Below, one piece after another: positions 15,854 through 24,979 of a DNA stretch of 32,216 nucleotides (positions are counted from its first letter, which is position 1; each line of letters opens with the position of its first letter). The notes beneath the pieces are model-generated. The model saw only the letters and a list, made by a program, of their open reading frames with translations. It had not been told where the DNA came from and did not search any database. The position numbers and the translations under genes were made by a program. The stretch is from the NCBI GenBank assembly GCA_017651515.1, contig JAGCCU010000037.1, positions 1 through 32,216 on the forward strand. The letters are read 5' to 3'. This stretch comes from Muribaculaceae bacterium (lineage in GTDB: Bacteria > Bacteroidota > Bacteroidia > Bacteroidales > Muribaculaceae).

Positions 15854-15884
15854 TTTGTTTTGCGCTCGCTTATTCGTAACTTTG
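15854..15884 (+). promoter_or_regulatory. Promoter of the GSCFA-murF/alr operon
   Basis: TTTG (15854-15857), a 19-bp spacer and TAACTTTG (15877-15884). The predicted start near 15890 leaves about 15 nt before the ATG at 15905 and rules out the longer reading frame beginning at 15860. Confidence 0.72.
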
Positions 15885-15904
15885 CTTGCTTATATCTATG
15901 TGAT

Positions 15905-16870
15905 ATGGAATTTAGGACTACGATAAGGATGGGAGAGAACCAAGGCGTGTTGCACCACAGCGATGCCGTGGTACTGATAGGGTCGTGCTTCAGCGACAAC
16001 ATCGGAGCCAAGATGCAATCAGCAATGATGAACGCTATGGTGAACCCCTTTGGCACATTATATAATCCTCTGAGCATTGCTGCAGGCATACAGCGTCTCA
16101 TCGATGGTGATGCCATTCCAGGCAATACACTCTTTTCACTCAACGGTGTGTGGAACAGCTATTGCTTCCACTCACGTTATTCGCTTGCCGACAAACAAGC
16201 CACACTCAATGGCATGAACGCACGCATTGTTGAAGGACAGGCACGACTCAAGACTTGCCAGGCACTCATCGTCACACTGGGCACTGCCATGGTCTATCGC
16301 CTCAAGAGTACCGGCGAAGTGGTGGCAAACTGCCACAAAGTGCCCCAGCACGAGTTCACGCGGCAGATGGCGAGCGTCGATGAAATGACTCAAGTATTAA
16401 CCAGCATGGTTGAGCGTTTCCACAAGTTCAATCCAAAGGCAAGGGTGATATTCACCGTGAGCCCAATTCGTCACATTGCCGACGGGCTGGACGTGAACTC
16501 TCTCAGCAAAGCTATGCTGCGTGTGACTATTAATAATGTGCAGCAGCGTTTCCCTCAGCTGGTAGATTATTTCCCAGCCTACGAGATTGTGATGGATGAC
16601 TTGCGCGACTACCGTTTCTATGCTGCCGACATGGTGCATCCCAGCGACGTGGCTATAGAATACATCTGGCAGGCGTTCCAGGCGACATACTTCGACGATC
16701 GCTCGGCGCAGGCCATTGCGCGATGTGAACGTGTGAGCAAGCGACTGCAGCACCGCCACATGGGAGCTTCGCGTGAGCTGATCGAACGTTTCAACGCCGA
16801 CACACAGGCAGTGCTTCGCAACCTGGTGAGTGAATACCCTTATCTTGAAGACTTTGTTAACAACCTTTAG
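15905..16870 (+). CDS. GSCFA-domain protein
   Basis: 321 aa from the ATG at 15905; the frame is open from 15860, but the promoter overlaps that extra part. The defining GSCF motif is in VVLIGSCFSDNIGAKM near residue 27, followed by NPFGTLYNPLSIA. Other conserved-looking blocks are LIVTLGTAMVY, FTVSPIRHIADGL and ADMVHPSDVAIEYIW (near residue 240), giving a GSxxxN/DxxH layout like SGNH/GDSL hydrolases. The family is common in Bacteroidetes, and its substrate is unknown to me. There is no signal peptide, so it is cytosolic. murF-alr begins 12 nt after its stop, which suggests a link to cell-wall precursor metabolism or simply co-transcription. Confidence 0.9.
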   Translation: MEFRTTIRMGENQGVLHHSDAVVLIGSCFSDNIGAKMQSAMMNAMVNPFGTLYNPLSIAAGIQRLIDGDAIPGNTLFSLNGVWNSYCFHSRYSLADKQATLNGMNARIVEGQARLKTCQALIVTLGTAMVYRLKSTGEVVANCHKVPQHEFTRQMASVDEMTQVLTSMVERFHKFNPKARVIFTVSPIRHIADGLDVNSLSKAMLRVTINNVQQRFPQLVDYFPAYEIVMDDLRDYRFYAADMVHPSDVAIEYIWQAFQATYFDDRSAQAIARCERVSKRLQHRHMGASRELIERFNADTQAVLRNLVSEYPYLEDFVNNL

Positions 16871-16882
16871 CCCACACCATAT

Positions 16883-19372
16883 ATGAAATATAATGTAAAG
16901 GAAATAGCCGATGCACTGCGCACATCCGATGCGTGGCTCTTCTTCCCCGACGCAATGGTGAGCGAGCTGCTCACCGACTCGCGATCGTTGACCTATCCAC
17001 AGGAAACGCTATTCTTCGCCTTGCGCACTGCCAATGACGATGGGCATCACTATGTGGGGCACCTCTTCGAGCAGGGCGTGCGCAACTTCGTAGTCGACGA
17101 CATGGCCGAAGTGCCGCGTGAAGTGCTGGCAAAGGCCAACTTCTTCGTCGTCGAGGATACGTTAGAAGCGTTGCAGACGTTGGCTGGATACCATCGCCAG
17201 CGTTTCGACATACCGGTGATTGGAATCACAGGCAGTCGTGGCAAGACTACCGTCAAGGAGTGGCTGTATCAGTTGCTAAAAGATGATTACCGCATCGTAC
17301 GCTCACCACGCAGCTATAATTCGCAGATTGGTGTACCGTTGTCGTTGTGGGACATCGAAGACGATACCACGCTGGCTATTATCGAGGCAGGCATCTCTAC
17401 GGTGGGAGAGATGGCGCGACTGCAAGCCATGATTCGCCCAACTATTGGCGTGATCACAAATATCGGCTCGGAACACGACGACGGCTTTGCCTCGATGACC
17501 GAAAAGGCACAGGAAAAAGCGAAAATCCTGAGCAGTTGCGAGAATATAGTATATGGTGCCGACTATCACCTGGTGACAAAGACCATTGCCCCTCTGCTTG
17601 AGGCCGACGTGGCACAGGAGCTGGCATGGAGTGCCAAGGGCAACCCTGCGGCATTGCAAGTCACTTCTGTACAGCGAAACGACGACAGTACGGTCATCAA
17701 CTATACTTACTGTGGCGCTGAACAGTTGGTGACTGTGCCGTTTGATGCCGACCGCGACGTGGAGAACGCCATCACCTGTCTGGCTGTGCTGCTGATGATG
17801 GGCATTGAGCCTGAAATAATAGAGGAACGTATGCGCACACTCACGCCCGTAGGCACGCGTATTAAGGTTATTGAGGGTGTGAACAACTGCACTATTATCC
17901 ACGACGGATACACCAGTGACTACAATTCGCTCACCCCTGCACTTAACTTCATGATGCGTCGTGCTGGAAATCATTCGGGCACTGTGATATTGAGTGACTT
18001 GAAGCCCGACACTTATTATGGCGACGAGCTTTATCTGCGTACAAACGAACTTCTGCGTAGCAAGGGCGTGCATCGCCTGGTGGGCATCGGTCCCGACATG
18101 TGCAGCTATGCCAGTCTGTTCAATGGCGTACAAATCACGCATTTCTACACTACGACACAGGAGTTTATCGATGCGATGACACCTGGTGATTTTGAAGACG
18201 AGACTCTGTTGCTGAAAGGCTCTCCAGAATATGAGTTTGACCAGATTATTGAAAGGTTAGAGGCAAAACGCCACCAGACTGTGATGGAAATCGACCTCAA
18301 TGCTCTGGCATATAATTTCAAGTTCTTCAAGTCGATGGTGAAGCCCACTACACGCACGGTGGCGATGGTAAAGGCCAGTGGCTATGGTACAGGCAGCTAC
18401 GAAGTGGCTAAGACTCTTCAGGATCGTGGCGCCGATTATCTGGCTGTGGCAGTGCAGGATGAAGGGGTGGACTTGCGAAAGGCTGGCATCACCATGCCTA
18501 TCATAGTACTCAATCCCAGCGTTGTGAACTACAAGGCGATGTTTGTGCATCGTCTGGAACCCGAAGTCTATAGTCTTGCCGAGTGTGAAGGACTGATAAA
18601 GGAAGGTGGCAAGTATGGTGCACACGATTTTCCTGTTCATATAAAAATCGACACTGGTATGCACCGTCTGGGATTTACACGCGAAGAATTACCGGCATTG
18701 GTTGAACTGCTGAAAAATCAGGATGTACTTCGTCCGGCATCGGTATTTACACACTTGAGTGTAGCCGACGACCCGACGCAAGACGCGTACACTCATCATC
18801 AGTTTGAGCTTTTTGCGGAGTGTGCCGAATGGCTCCAGCAAAATTTCGACCACTATTTGTTGCGACATGTGCTCAACACCAGTGGCATTGTGCGTTTCCC
18901 AGAGTGGCAGTGCGACATGGTCCGCATAGGCATAGGCCTATATGGTGTCGCTACTGTCCCAGGTGATGCAGAGGCACCACTGCAGACGGTAGCATCGCTG
19001 CACTCGGTCATAATCTCAATTAAAGAATGGCCTGCTGGAACGACAATTGGCTACGGACGCAAAGGCGTGCTCGAGCGTGACTCACGCATTGCCACTGTGA
19101 CAATTGGATATGCCGATGGCTTTGATAGGCACTTTGGCAACGGGCGAGTGAGTATGTGGGTCGATGGCAAGCTTTGTCCCACTGTTGGCAATGTGTGCAT
19201 GGACGCAGTGATGATTGATGTCACCGATATCGATTGCCATGTTGGTGACCAAGTCGAGATTTTCGGAAATCACGTCCCAATTGAGCAGCTGAGCGATGCT
19301 CGTGGCACGATTGGCTATGAGATTCTCACCAGCATATCGCCACGTGTCAAGCGTGTCTATTTCCGTGAATGA
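16883..19372 (+). CDS. murF-alr: Bifunctional MurF ligase / alanine racemase
   Basis: 829 aa fusion typical of Bacteroidetes. Residues 1 to about 460 are MurF, which adds D-Ala-D-Ala to the UDP-MurNAc-tripeptide using ATP. Its P-loop is GITGSRGKTT at about residues 113-122, and it also shows EAGISTVGEM and TNIGSEH. Residues from about 468 are alanine racemase, which makes D-alanine from L-alanine with PLP. The PLP lysine is K497 in AMVKASGYGTG and the second catalytic tyrosine is Y724 in TTIGYGRKG, with TIGYADGF and VCMDAVMIDV near the end. Joining the racemase to the ligase links the supply of D-Ala to its use. The protein is cytosolic. The start is fixed by the GSCFA stop 12 nt upstream. 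Confidence 0.97.
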   Translation: MKYNVKEIADALRTSDAWLFFPDAMVSELLTDSRSLTYPQETLFFALRTANDDGHHYVGHLFEQGVRNFVVDDMAEVPREVLAKANFFVVEDTLEALQTLAGYHRQRFDIPVIGITGSRGKTTVKEWLYQLLKDDYRIVRSPRSYNSQIGVPLSLWDIEDDTTLAIIEAGISTVGEMARLQAMIRPTIGVITNIGSEHDDGFASMTEKAQEKAKILSSCENIVYGADYHLVTKTIAPLLEADVAQELAWSAKGNPAALQVTSVQRNDDSTVINYTYCGAEQLVTVPFDADRDVENAITCLAVLLMMGIEPEIIEERMRTLTPVGTRIKVIEGVNNCTIIHDGYTSDYNSLTPALNFMMRRAGNHSGTVILSDLKPDTYYGDELYLRTNELLRSKGVHRLVGIGPDMCSYASLFNGVQITHFYTTTQEFIDAMTPGDFEDETLLLKGSPEYEFDQIIERLEAKRHQTVMEIDLNALAYNFKFFKSMVKPTTRTVAMVKASGYGTGSYEVAKTLQDRGADYLAVAVQDEGVDLRKAGITMPIIVLNPSVVNYKAMFVHRLEPEVYSLAECEGLIKEGGKYGAHDFPVHIKIDTGMHRLGFTREELPALVELLKNQDVLRPASVFTHLSVADDPTQDAYTHHQFELFAECAEWLQQNFDHYLLRHVLNTSGIVRFPEWQCDMVRIGIGLYGVATVPGDAEAPLQTVASLHSVIISIKEWPAGTTIGYGRKGVLERDSRIATVTIGYADGFDRHFGNGRVSMWVDGKLCPTVGNVCMDAVMIDVTDIDCHVGDQVEIFGNHVPIEQLSDARGTIGYEILTSISPRVKRVYFRE

Positions 19373-19404
19373 CAATAATTTCAATAGATAATCGTTATAG
19401 ACTT

Positions 19405-20562
19405 ATGATAAAGAGATTATTAATTGCCATAGCGTTGATTCCCATGATGGCCAATGCATGGGATTTTACCAGCGGAGGTTTCTGTTACGACATCATTTCC
19501 GACGAAGAAGTGGCTGTTGCACCAGCTATTGAGGGAATCGCAAACGTGTACGAAGGAACTGTGATTATTCCCGAGGAGGTGTATTTCGACGGCAAGAACT
19601 ACCGCGTCTCGACTATTGCCGACGCTGCGTTTGCCGGTTCGGCAATAACTCAGGTGCAACTTCCCAACACAATTTTTGATATCGGTGAGTATGCCTTTGC
19701 TGGCTGTGACAAGCTCACAAGCATCACTCTGCCGTTATATATAAATTATTTACCCACGGGGATGCTTGCAGGAACGGCCGTCAAGGGAATAGCAATCCCC
19801 GAAGGCGTGGAAACCATAGGCGAGGGCGCTTTCTACGAATGTGTGAACCTGCGTACTGTCTACCTGCCCTCAACTCTGCTCACTATCGAGGATGGCGCAT
19901 TTGAAGACTGCTTCAACCTGTTTGAGGTGTATTCGGCTGCACAGATGCCTCCAGAAGTGAAAGGCGAAACCAACTTTCTGGCCCTCAGTGGGGTAGATCT
20001 GGTTTTGGAAAATGGTCACGCGCTGAAAGAGTATTCGGCAGATACTCTCTGGGGCAACACCGATATATTCTCGTTATGGACCAACGATGACATCTTGCTC
20101 GATCGCCCCTCACTTGAAATCGAGACTCTCGACAATGGCATATCTCGCGTGGCACTTGGCAACAACATCGCATTCAGCATCTACGGCCCCGATGGCTACT
20201 TGATGGCTGTAACGGCTGCAGATGATTATTTCTTACCCACTCCTTTGGTGGCAACCGATTATGCCATTGCTGCAACAAATCTCATAACTGAGAGCGAAGA
20301 CGTGTGGCCATGCCGGTTGACTCCTCCTGTCACCACTGGCATTTACGACGAGTTGCCATGGTGGGAGCAACCGACTATCATTGCCAATGGCGGCTCTATA
20401 TATGTGAATGGAGATCGTAACGGCACATGGACATCTATTTGCGATATCTATGGCAGGATATACTATCGTCATCCCACCATGGAGTGTTTTATCGACAATT
20501 TGCCGGCAGGACGGGTCTATGTGGTTATTGTTGGCAATCAAGTGGTAAAAGTGGCTCTTTAG
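19405..20562 (+). CDS. Secreted BspA-like leucine-rich repeat protein with sorting-domain-like C-terminus
   Basis: 385 aa from the ATG at 19405, which opens a clean signal peptide (MIKRLLIAIALIPMMANA). An in-frame ATG at 19369 overlaps the previous stop and only adds a non-signal extension. Residues about 50-190 contain BspA/LRR_5 repeats: RVSTIADAAFAGSAITQVQL, FDIGEYAFAGCDKLTSITLP, ETIGEGAFYECVNLRTVYLP and LTIEDGAFEDCFNLFEVY. The end (ICDIYGRIYYRHPTMECFIDNLPAGRVYVVIVGNQVVKVAL, read in parts) has the pattern of a type A sorting domain. Such proteins are surface adhesins or binders in related bacteria. Its place inside a cell-wall and tRNA operon, 32 nt after murF-alr and 9 nt before tadA, is unusual. 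Confidence 0.88.
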   Translation: MIKRLLIAIALIPMMANAWDFTSGGFCYDIISDEEVAVAPAIEGIANVYEGTVIIPEEVYFDGKNYRVSTIADAAFAGSAITQVQLPNTIFDIGEYAFAGCDKLTSITLPLYINYLPTGMLAGTAVKGIAIPEGVETIGEGAFYECVNLRTVYLPSTLLTIEDGAFEDCFNLFEVYSAAQMPPEVKGETNFLALSGVDLVLENGHALKEYSADTLWGNTDIFSLWTNDDILLDRPSLEIETLDNGISRVALGNNIAFSIYGPDGYLMAVTAADDYFLPTPLVATDYAIAATNLITESEDVWPCRLTPPVTTGIYDELPWWEQPTIIANGGSIYVNGDRNGTWTSICDIYGRIYYRHPTMECFIDNLPAGRVYVVIVGNQVVKVAL

Positions 20563-20571
20563 TACTACGTG

Positions 20572-21009
20572 ATGACCGACGAAGATGTCAAATATATGCG
20601 CATAGCCCTCGACGAGGCACACAAGGCCTTTGAGCGCGACGAGGTGCCTATTGGCGCTGTCGTGGTTAGCCGGGGACGCATCATTGCGCGAGGCCACAAC
20701 CTTACCGAGACTCTAACCGATGTCACTGCCCATGCAGAGATGCAAGCCATAACAGCAGCGGCTGGCACGTTGGGAGGTAAGTATCTCACCGACTGCACAC
20801 TCTACGTAACCGTCGAGCCATGCCTGATGTGCGCAGGAGCCTTGGCATGGAGTCAGATTTCACGAGTCGTCTTTGGCGCCGACGATGACAAGCGTGGCTA
20901 TCACACCCAGTGCGAGAATCCCTTCCATAAAAAGACTGAAGTCGAGGGTGGTGTCCTTGCCGATGAGTGTGCCCAACTGATGAAAGATTATTTCAAAACA
21001 AAACGATAA
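20572..21009 (+). CDS. tadA: tRNA-specific adenosine deaminase
   Basis: 145 aa from the ATG at 20572 (a GTG three bases earlier is in frame). It deaminates the wobble adenosine 34 of tRNA-Arg(ACG) to inosine. The zinc deaminase signatures are complete: TAHAEMQ with zinc ligand H54 and proton-shuttle E56, and EPCLMCAGA with C84 and C87. PIGAVVV near residue 26 and the C-terminal FxxKR ending are also typical. The size is normal for TadA, although other nucleoside deaminases share the fold. Its stop overlaps the start of the esterase gene (TAATG), so the two are translationally coupled. Confidence 0.93.
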   Translation: MTDEDVKYMRIALDEAHKAFERDEVPIGAVVVSRGRIIARGHNLTETLTDVTAHAEMQAITAAAGTLGGKYLTDCTLYVTVEPCLMCAGALAWSQISRVVFGADDDKRGYHTQCENPFHKKTEVEGGVLADECAQLMKDYFKTKR

Positions 21010-21866
21010 TGAAAAGATACTTGCTAATATTGTCGCTGTTTGTCGTGTTGATGAGCGGCGCATTGCCTGCTGAAGCGCAGAACCTGACTGGCTTAGGGTT
21101 GCCACAGGCCGATACGGTAAAAATCCATTCGGCAAAGATGGCACGCGACATAACGACTGTGGTCATTGTCCCTGAGCAGTATTTCGCACCCGAGAAGTTG
21201 GCAAATCGTTTTCCGGTGCTATATCTGTTGCACGGAGCTTCTGGATGCTATAATAACTGGCCCAAGATAGCAAATCTCGATGCAATAGCCAGCCAGTACT
21301 CGATGATTATTGTGTGTCCCGATGGACAAGACAGTTGGTACTTCGATTCGCCCATCGACCCTGCATTCCAGTTTGAGACGTTTATCAGTAAGGAACTGGT
21401 TGAATATATCGACCGAAACTATCGTACTGTTGCCGACAGGTCAACGCGTGCAATAACCGGCCTTAGTATGGGCGGACATGGAGCTTTGTGGAATGCCTGG
21501 AGGCATCCTGATGTATTTGGCTCGTGCGGAAGCATGAGTGGTGGCGTGGATATAGTTCCTTTCCCAGGCAGATGGAACATTGATAAACGCTTAGGCAACT
21601 ATGACGACAACAAGGACGTATGGGCTGCACATTCGGTTATTAACCTTGTTCCTGCGTTGAAGAAAGGACAGAACATCATCATTGACGATGGAAATGAAGA
21701 CTTCTTCCTTGAGGTGAACCTCAATTTGCATAAAGCATTACAGCAACATGGCATAGCACATGACTTTATAGTCAGACCTGGCAACCATTCTTGGGACTAT
21801 TGGGTAAATGCCCTAGACTATCAAGTCCTGTTCTTCCACAAAGCCTTCACCCACGCCAACATGTAA
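21009..21866 (+). CDS. Secreted alpha/beta-hydrolase esterase (esterase D / S-formylglutathione hydrolase-like)
   Basis: 285 aa from the ATG at 21009, which gives a proper signal peptide (MKRYLLILSLFVVLMSG...AEAQ). The enzyme is of the esterase D/feruloyl esterase fold: oxyanion region YLLHGASG, nucleophile S153 in GLSMGGHGA, an acid candidate D227 or D231 in DDGNEDF, and catalytic H260 in PGNHSWDYW. These enzymes cleave ester bonds such as acetyl or feruloyl groups on polysaccharides, or acyl chains. Export to the periplasm or outside suggests glycan or other nutrient substrates. It is the last gene of the operon; no strong terminator follows. Confidence 0.9.
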   Translation: MKRYLLILSLFVVLMSGALPAEAQNLTGLGLPQADTVKIHSAKMARDITTVVIVPEQYFAPEKLANRFPVLYLLHGASGCYNNWPKIANLDAIASQYSMIIVCPDGQDSWYFDSPIDPAFQFETFISKELVEYIDRNYRTVADRSTRAITGLSMGGHGALWNAWRHPDVFGSCGSMSGGVDIVPFPGRWNIDKRLGNYDDNKDVWAAHSVINLVPALKKGQNIIIDDGNEDFFLEVNLNLHKALQQHGIAHDFIVRPGNHSWDYWVNALDYQVLFFHKAFTHANM

Positions 21867-22006
21867 TCATAATCGTATTCAAGTGTTATTAATTTGAATA
21901 TCTCGATTAACCTTACCCTTGCGCGTTTACTAGTTAAAATTATTAAAAACTTATGCTTAATTCATAAAACCGCCAAATATTGGCCTGTTTTATCCTATAT
22001 TTCGTG

Positions 22007-22014
22007 TAATTTTG
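22007..22014 (+). promoter_or_regulatory. -7 box TAATTTTG for the large dockerin gene
   Basis: Matches TAnnTTTG in the 232-bp gap after the esterase gene. The -33 match (TTG at 21980-21982) has a spacer of 24 bp, so it is weak. The predicted leader is about 80 nt. Confidence 0.5.
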
Positions 22015-22098
22015 CATGCAAAATTTATTACGTTATAATAACTCATTGAATAATTAGGCTTTAGGCAAATTGGTCATTGGGTTAATATATTCAAGGAA

Positions 22099-23940
22099 AT
22101 GACAAATCAATTCATTAATTATATGAAACAGTTCAACATCTTATCCCTTGTGATGGTTGTGCTTATGTTTATGTTGCCATGCACTGTAAAGGCTTTGCCA
22201 TTTGTACCTACCACTAATCCAAACTTATCAACAAATTATTGGTATTTTATCAAAACCAACGATAAGTATATTGGCGGTAGTTCTAACTATGAGATTACGT
22301 TCTCGACAACGGCAAATGTAAACAACGAAATGCAGTTGTGGTGCTTCGTGGGTACTGAGAACGATGGTTATAGAGTTTACAATAAGGGTCTCGGCAAGTA
22401 TATTGTTGAAGATACTTTTTTCCCAACTGAAGATCCCAATAGTAGATACACTTACTATGAAGCGATAGATGAATCTACATTCTACCTTCGTTTCTATATT
22501 CCTAATCAATGGCACTACCTGTATCAAGAAACCTATAGCGACCAATACGGTTTTATGGACTACATGGCTGCCGATCCCAATAATAGAGGGGTGTTTAGTG
22601 CAATTGAAGCAATAAAGGGTTCTGATCAACCGGAAGAGCTCTCGTGGACACGCTACGACACTGACGGCGTTGGATACAGGTTCGTAGAGGGTGGAACTAG
22701 TTCCAATACAGCGGAAATTGCCTCCAATCTTTGTGACGGCAACGCATCGACAAAGTATCTTGGCACGCCAGGAAGCTACTGGGTTACTATTGAGGCAAGT
22801 ACTGATGTGGCTGTCAAGCAGTACAGTCTAGTAACTGCTAACGACTCGCGTAGGTGCTACGATCGCACAATACGCAGCTGGAAGTTGCAAGGTTCTAACG
22901 ACAACGTCAACTGGACTGACATTGACCAGCGCAGCGATTACCCTATGCCGTTCGCCGATCAACAAGAGGTGGTGTTTACTGTCAACGACACTCACAAGTA
23001 TCGCTACTTCAAGCTGGTGACCCTAGCAGGTACAGGATCGTTGCTGCAATTGAGCGAGTTGTGGATTAACGGCCAGACGCACATATGGGATTCTCCTACA
23101 ATCACCAATTCAACTTGCGGCACACAAGGAACAAATTGGAGCGAGTGCACCGATTGTCATGCCCGTAGAATGGATTTGCTTCCACCTACAGGAGAACATA
23201 ACTATGTAAATGGCGTGTGTGCGGTGTGTGGCTTGGAAGAGGGCGTGACAGTGTTGCTTCATAACGGACAGTCTTTACCTTATAATGCAAAGTCGCAGCA
23301 TTTCAATACGACGGAGTATTCTTTGGAAGAAATATGGCTTCAAGTAGACTATGATGACAGTAGTTGGATGGATTTGACTTTACCTATTGCAAGCCCAGGC
23401 CATTCTAATGGTCCGTTTAACGGTTTGATGTATAACTCTAATTGGTATGGTGAGTACAATTTATATTTTATTCGTCGCCCATTCAACATTTCTGTTGTAG
23501 ATCCTAATGCAACTTATTATTTCCACTGCATCCATGACGATAACATGAAAGTTTTTGTAAATGGACATGAAGCTATTAACCAGAATGGATGGACTGAAAC
23601 ACCCGATGGATGCAACTGGGAAAACAGCTATGAAACATTCGAGTTGCCAGCATCTTTATTTCAAAGTGGAGATAATATACTTGTAGTGTGGATTGAGCAG
23701 AATTGGGGCGGTGCTTATTTCGACTGCGAACTCATTATGAAGCAGGGGAATAACAATCCCATCACTGGTGACGTGAATGGAGATGGCTTGGTGGATGTTG
23801 AGGATGTTAATGCCGTCATTAACATTATTCTGAAGGTTAAATCTACAAGTGACTATCCTGGTAATGCCGACCTGAGTGGCGATAACATCGTAGATGTGAT
23901 AGACGTAAATAGTATAATAAATATAATACTTAAAAAATAG
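22099..23940 (+). CDS. Secreted multidomain protein with F5/8C domain and C-terminal dockerin
   Basis: 613 aa. The ATG at 22123 (MKQFNILSLVMVV) is an alternative start with a neater signal peptide; either leads to cleavage near TVKA. Residues about 35-175 form an unknown beta-rich domain (LSTNYWYFIKTNDKYIGG). About 190-325 is a discoidin/F5-8C carbohydrate-binding module (ASNLCDGNASTKYLG ... IRSWKLQGSNDNVNWTDI ... YRYFKLV). About 335-375 is a cysteine-pair ribbon (CTDCHARRM ... CAVCGLEEG). About 380-550 resembles the galactose-binding beta-sandwich of GH2-type proteins (NMKVFVNGHEAINQNG). Residues about 555-613 are two dockerin calcium loops (DVNGDGLVDVEDVN, ADLSGDNIVDVIDVN). No catalytic domain is seen, so a glycan-binding or assembly role is inferred. 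Confidence 0.87.
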   Translation: MTNQFINYMKQFNILSLVMVVLMFMLPCTVKALPFVPTTNPNLSTNYWYFIKTNDKYIGGSSNYEITFSTTANVNNEMQLWCFVGTENDGYRVYNKGLGKYIVEDTFFPTEDPNSRYTYYEAIDESTFYLRFYIPNQWHYLYQETYSDQYGFMDYMAADPNNRGVFSAIEAIKGSDQPEELSWTRYDTDGVGYRFVEGGTSSNTAEIASNLCDGNASTKYLGTPGSYWVTIEASTDVAVKQYSLVTANDSRRCYDRTIRSWKLQGSNDNVNWTDIDQRSDYPMPFADQQEVVFTVNDTHKYRYFKLVTLAGTGSLLQLSELWINGQTHIWDSPTITNSTCGTQGTNWSECTDCHARRMDLLPPTGEHNYVNGVCAVCGLEEGVTVLLHNGQSLPYNAKSQHFNTTEYSLEEIWLQVDYDDSSWMDLTLPIASPGHSNGPFNGLMYNSNWYGEYNLYFIRRPFNISVVDPNATYYFHCIHDDNMKVFVNGHEAINQNGWTETPDGCNWENSYETFELPASLFQSGDNILVVWIEQNWGGAYFDCELIMKQGNNNPITGDVNGDGLVDVEDVNAVINIILKVKSTSDYPGNADLSGDNIVDVIDVNSIINIILKK

Positions 23941-23981
23941 TATACGAGTGACACGTTACTAGTATTGCTGTCATATATACA

Positions 23982-24013
23982 AATCGAGCCGTTGCGATTG
24001 CAGCGGCTCGATT
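23982..24013. terminator. Bidirectional terminator hairpin between convergent genes
   Basis: Stem AATCGAGCCG (23982-23991) with CGGCTCGATT (24004-24013), extended inward by four more pairs to a GATT loop. It lies between the dockerin gene and the lipoprotein gene, which converge. U-tracts are weak. Confidence 0.75.
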
Positions 24014-24033
24014 CGTGTTACTGGAATCAAAAA

Positions 24034-24930
24034 TTAATTTAGAACTTTGGTGACTTCACCGAAGGCCTTTACTTCGGTCTTGCCATCTCTCTCAACCCAG
24101 ATGCGGCCGAGATTCTTGTCAATCTTGGTAATCTTGTAGCCATCTTGGTAACCTGTTACCCATATTGCACGCACATCGTCGCCAACTTTGAGGTCCTCTT
24201 TGAAAGGAATGAGTTTTACATCCTCTTTCTTGTAGGCTTTCACCTTGCTGCTGAAACCAATCACAAGCACCTTGCCGTCCTGTTCGCGGATAAGAGTAGC
24301 TGCATCCCAACCATCACGGTCGTTCTTGCAGGCAACCTGGGCACCGGGCTGCCATTCGCCGTCGGTGATGATGTTGAACGTACCGGGCTTCAATGGATCA
24401 TCAGCAAACTTCTGAGCGAAACCTGGATTCTCTGGGTCATCGCCATATTCCATGTCCAGATAGTCCACCTTAGGAGCAGAGGGATCGCTGGCATCCTTTA
24501 CGATGGCACGTTTCAGGCCGCTGCCGCTCTGCCACCATGTGAGCACGATGTCACCCTTCTTTGCCTGTGCCTCCTTAGCCAGTGGGATGATGAGTGCGTT
24601 GGGCAACTCAACATCAGTGTTGACTTTAGATTTGCTTTCGCCTACTTCGGTCATCTTGGTGCTGTAGAAAATCAGAGTTTGCTCAGCAGGGTTCTTGCCG
24701 TCCTCAAGGGCACCTGGATAGAAGGTGTAAGGAGCGAGAATCATTTGGTCGGGTTCGGCTTCAAGCTTCACGTTCTGTGGAAAGTCCCATGGCCAAGGGT
24801 TTACACTTGAGGTAGCTTGTTCGGTAGCAGAGCTGTCGGTACCGTCGGCAGTGCTCTCGGCATTGCCAGCGCAGCTGAACAGTGCAGTTGCAGCCATGAT
24901 GATTGCTAGGTTCATAAGTAATTTCTTCAT
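24034..24930 (-). CDS. Lipoprotein of unknown function
   Basis: 298 aa with a lipoprotein signal: hydrophobic residues 4-18 then the lipobox LFSC with lipidated C20, followed by AGNAE and an acidic Ser/Thr-rich linker to about residue 45. The mature part is mainly beta (PWPWDFPQNVKLEAEPDQMI ... GDIVLTWWQSGSGLKRAIV). Toward the end it has two SH3- or Tudor-like stretches (KVLVIGFSSKVKAYKKEDV ... VGDDVRAIWVTGYQDGYKITKID). I do not recognise a named family. It is 49 nt downstream of the next minus-strand gene and has no promoter box of its own, so the two are probably one transcript. Membrane anchoring is visible; function is not. Confidence 0.82.
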   Translation of the reverse strand: MKKLLMNLAIIMAATALFSCAGNAESTADGTDSSATEQATSSVNPWPWDFPQNVKLEAEPDQMILAPYTFYPGALEDGKNPAEQTLIFYSTKMTEVGESKSKVNTDVELPNALIIPLAKEAQAKKGDIVLTWWQSGSGLKRAIVKDASDPSAPKVDYLDMEYGDDPENPGFAQKFADDPLKPGTFNIITDGEWQPGAQVACKNDRDGWDAATLIREQDGKVLVIGFSSKVKAYKKEDVKLIPFKEDLKVGDDVRAIWVTGYQDGYKITKIDKNLGRIWVERDGKTEVKAFGEVTKVLN

Positions 24931-24979
24931 TTTTTTGTTTGATGTAAATAATTTAAAAAGTTAGTATAAAGTGAATTAA

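Larger units (their letters stand above)
15305..15904. other. Intergenic region between divergent XRE and GSCFA genes
   Basis: 600 bp without a supported gene. It holds the XRE promoter and two palindromes (15376-15452), an unassigned stretch at 15453-15690 that includes a CATAGC...GCTATG inverted repeat near 15615-15645, repeat copy 2 (15691-15830) and the GSCFA promoter (15854-15884). No RNA gene or intact ORF was recognised. Confidence 0.65.

Noticed and set aside
17303-18142. 279-codon open frame on the minus strand inside murF-alr
   Set aside because: It lies entirely antisense to a well-supported enzyme gene, is rich in His and Arg as expected of a shadow frame, and has no family motif.
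24145-24810. 221-codon plus-strand frame opposite the lipoprotein gene
   Set aside because: The lipoprotein frame has a lipobox and operon context; the opposite frame has no promoter or recognisable domain.
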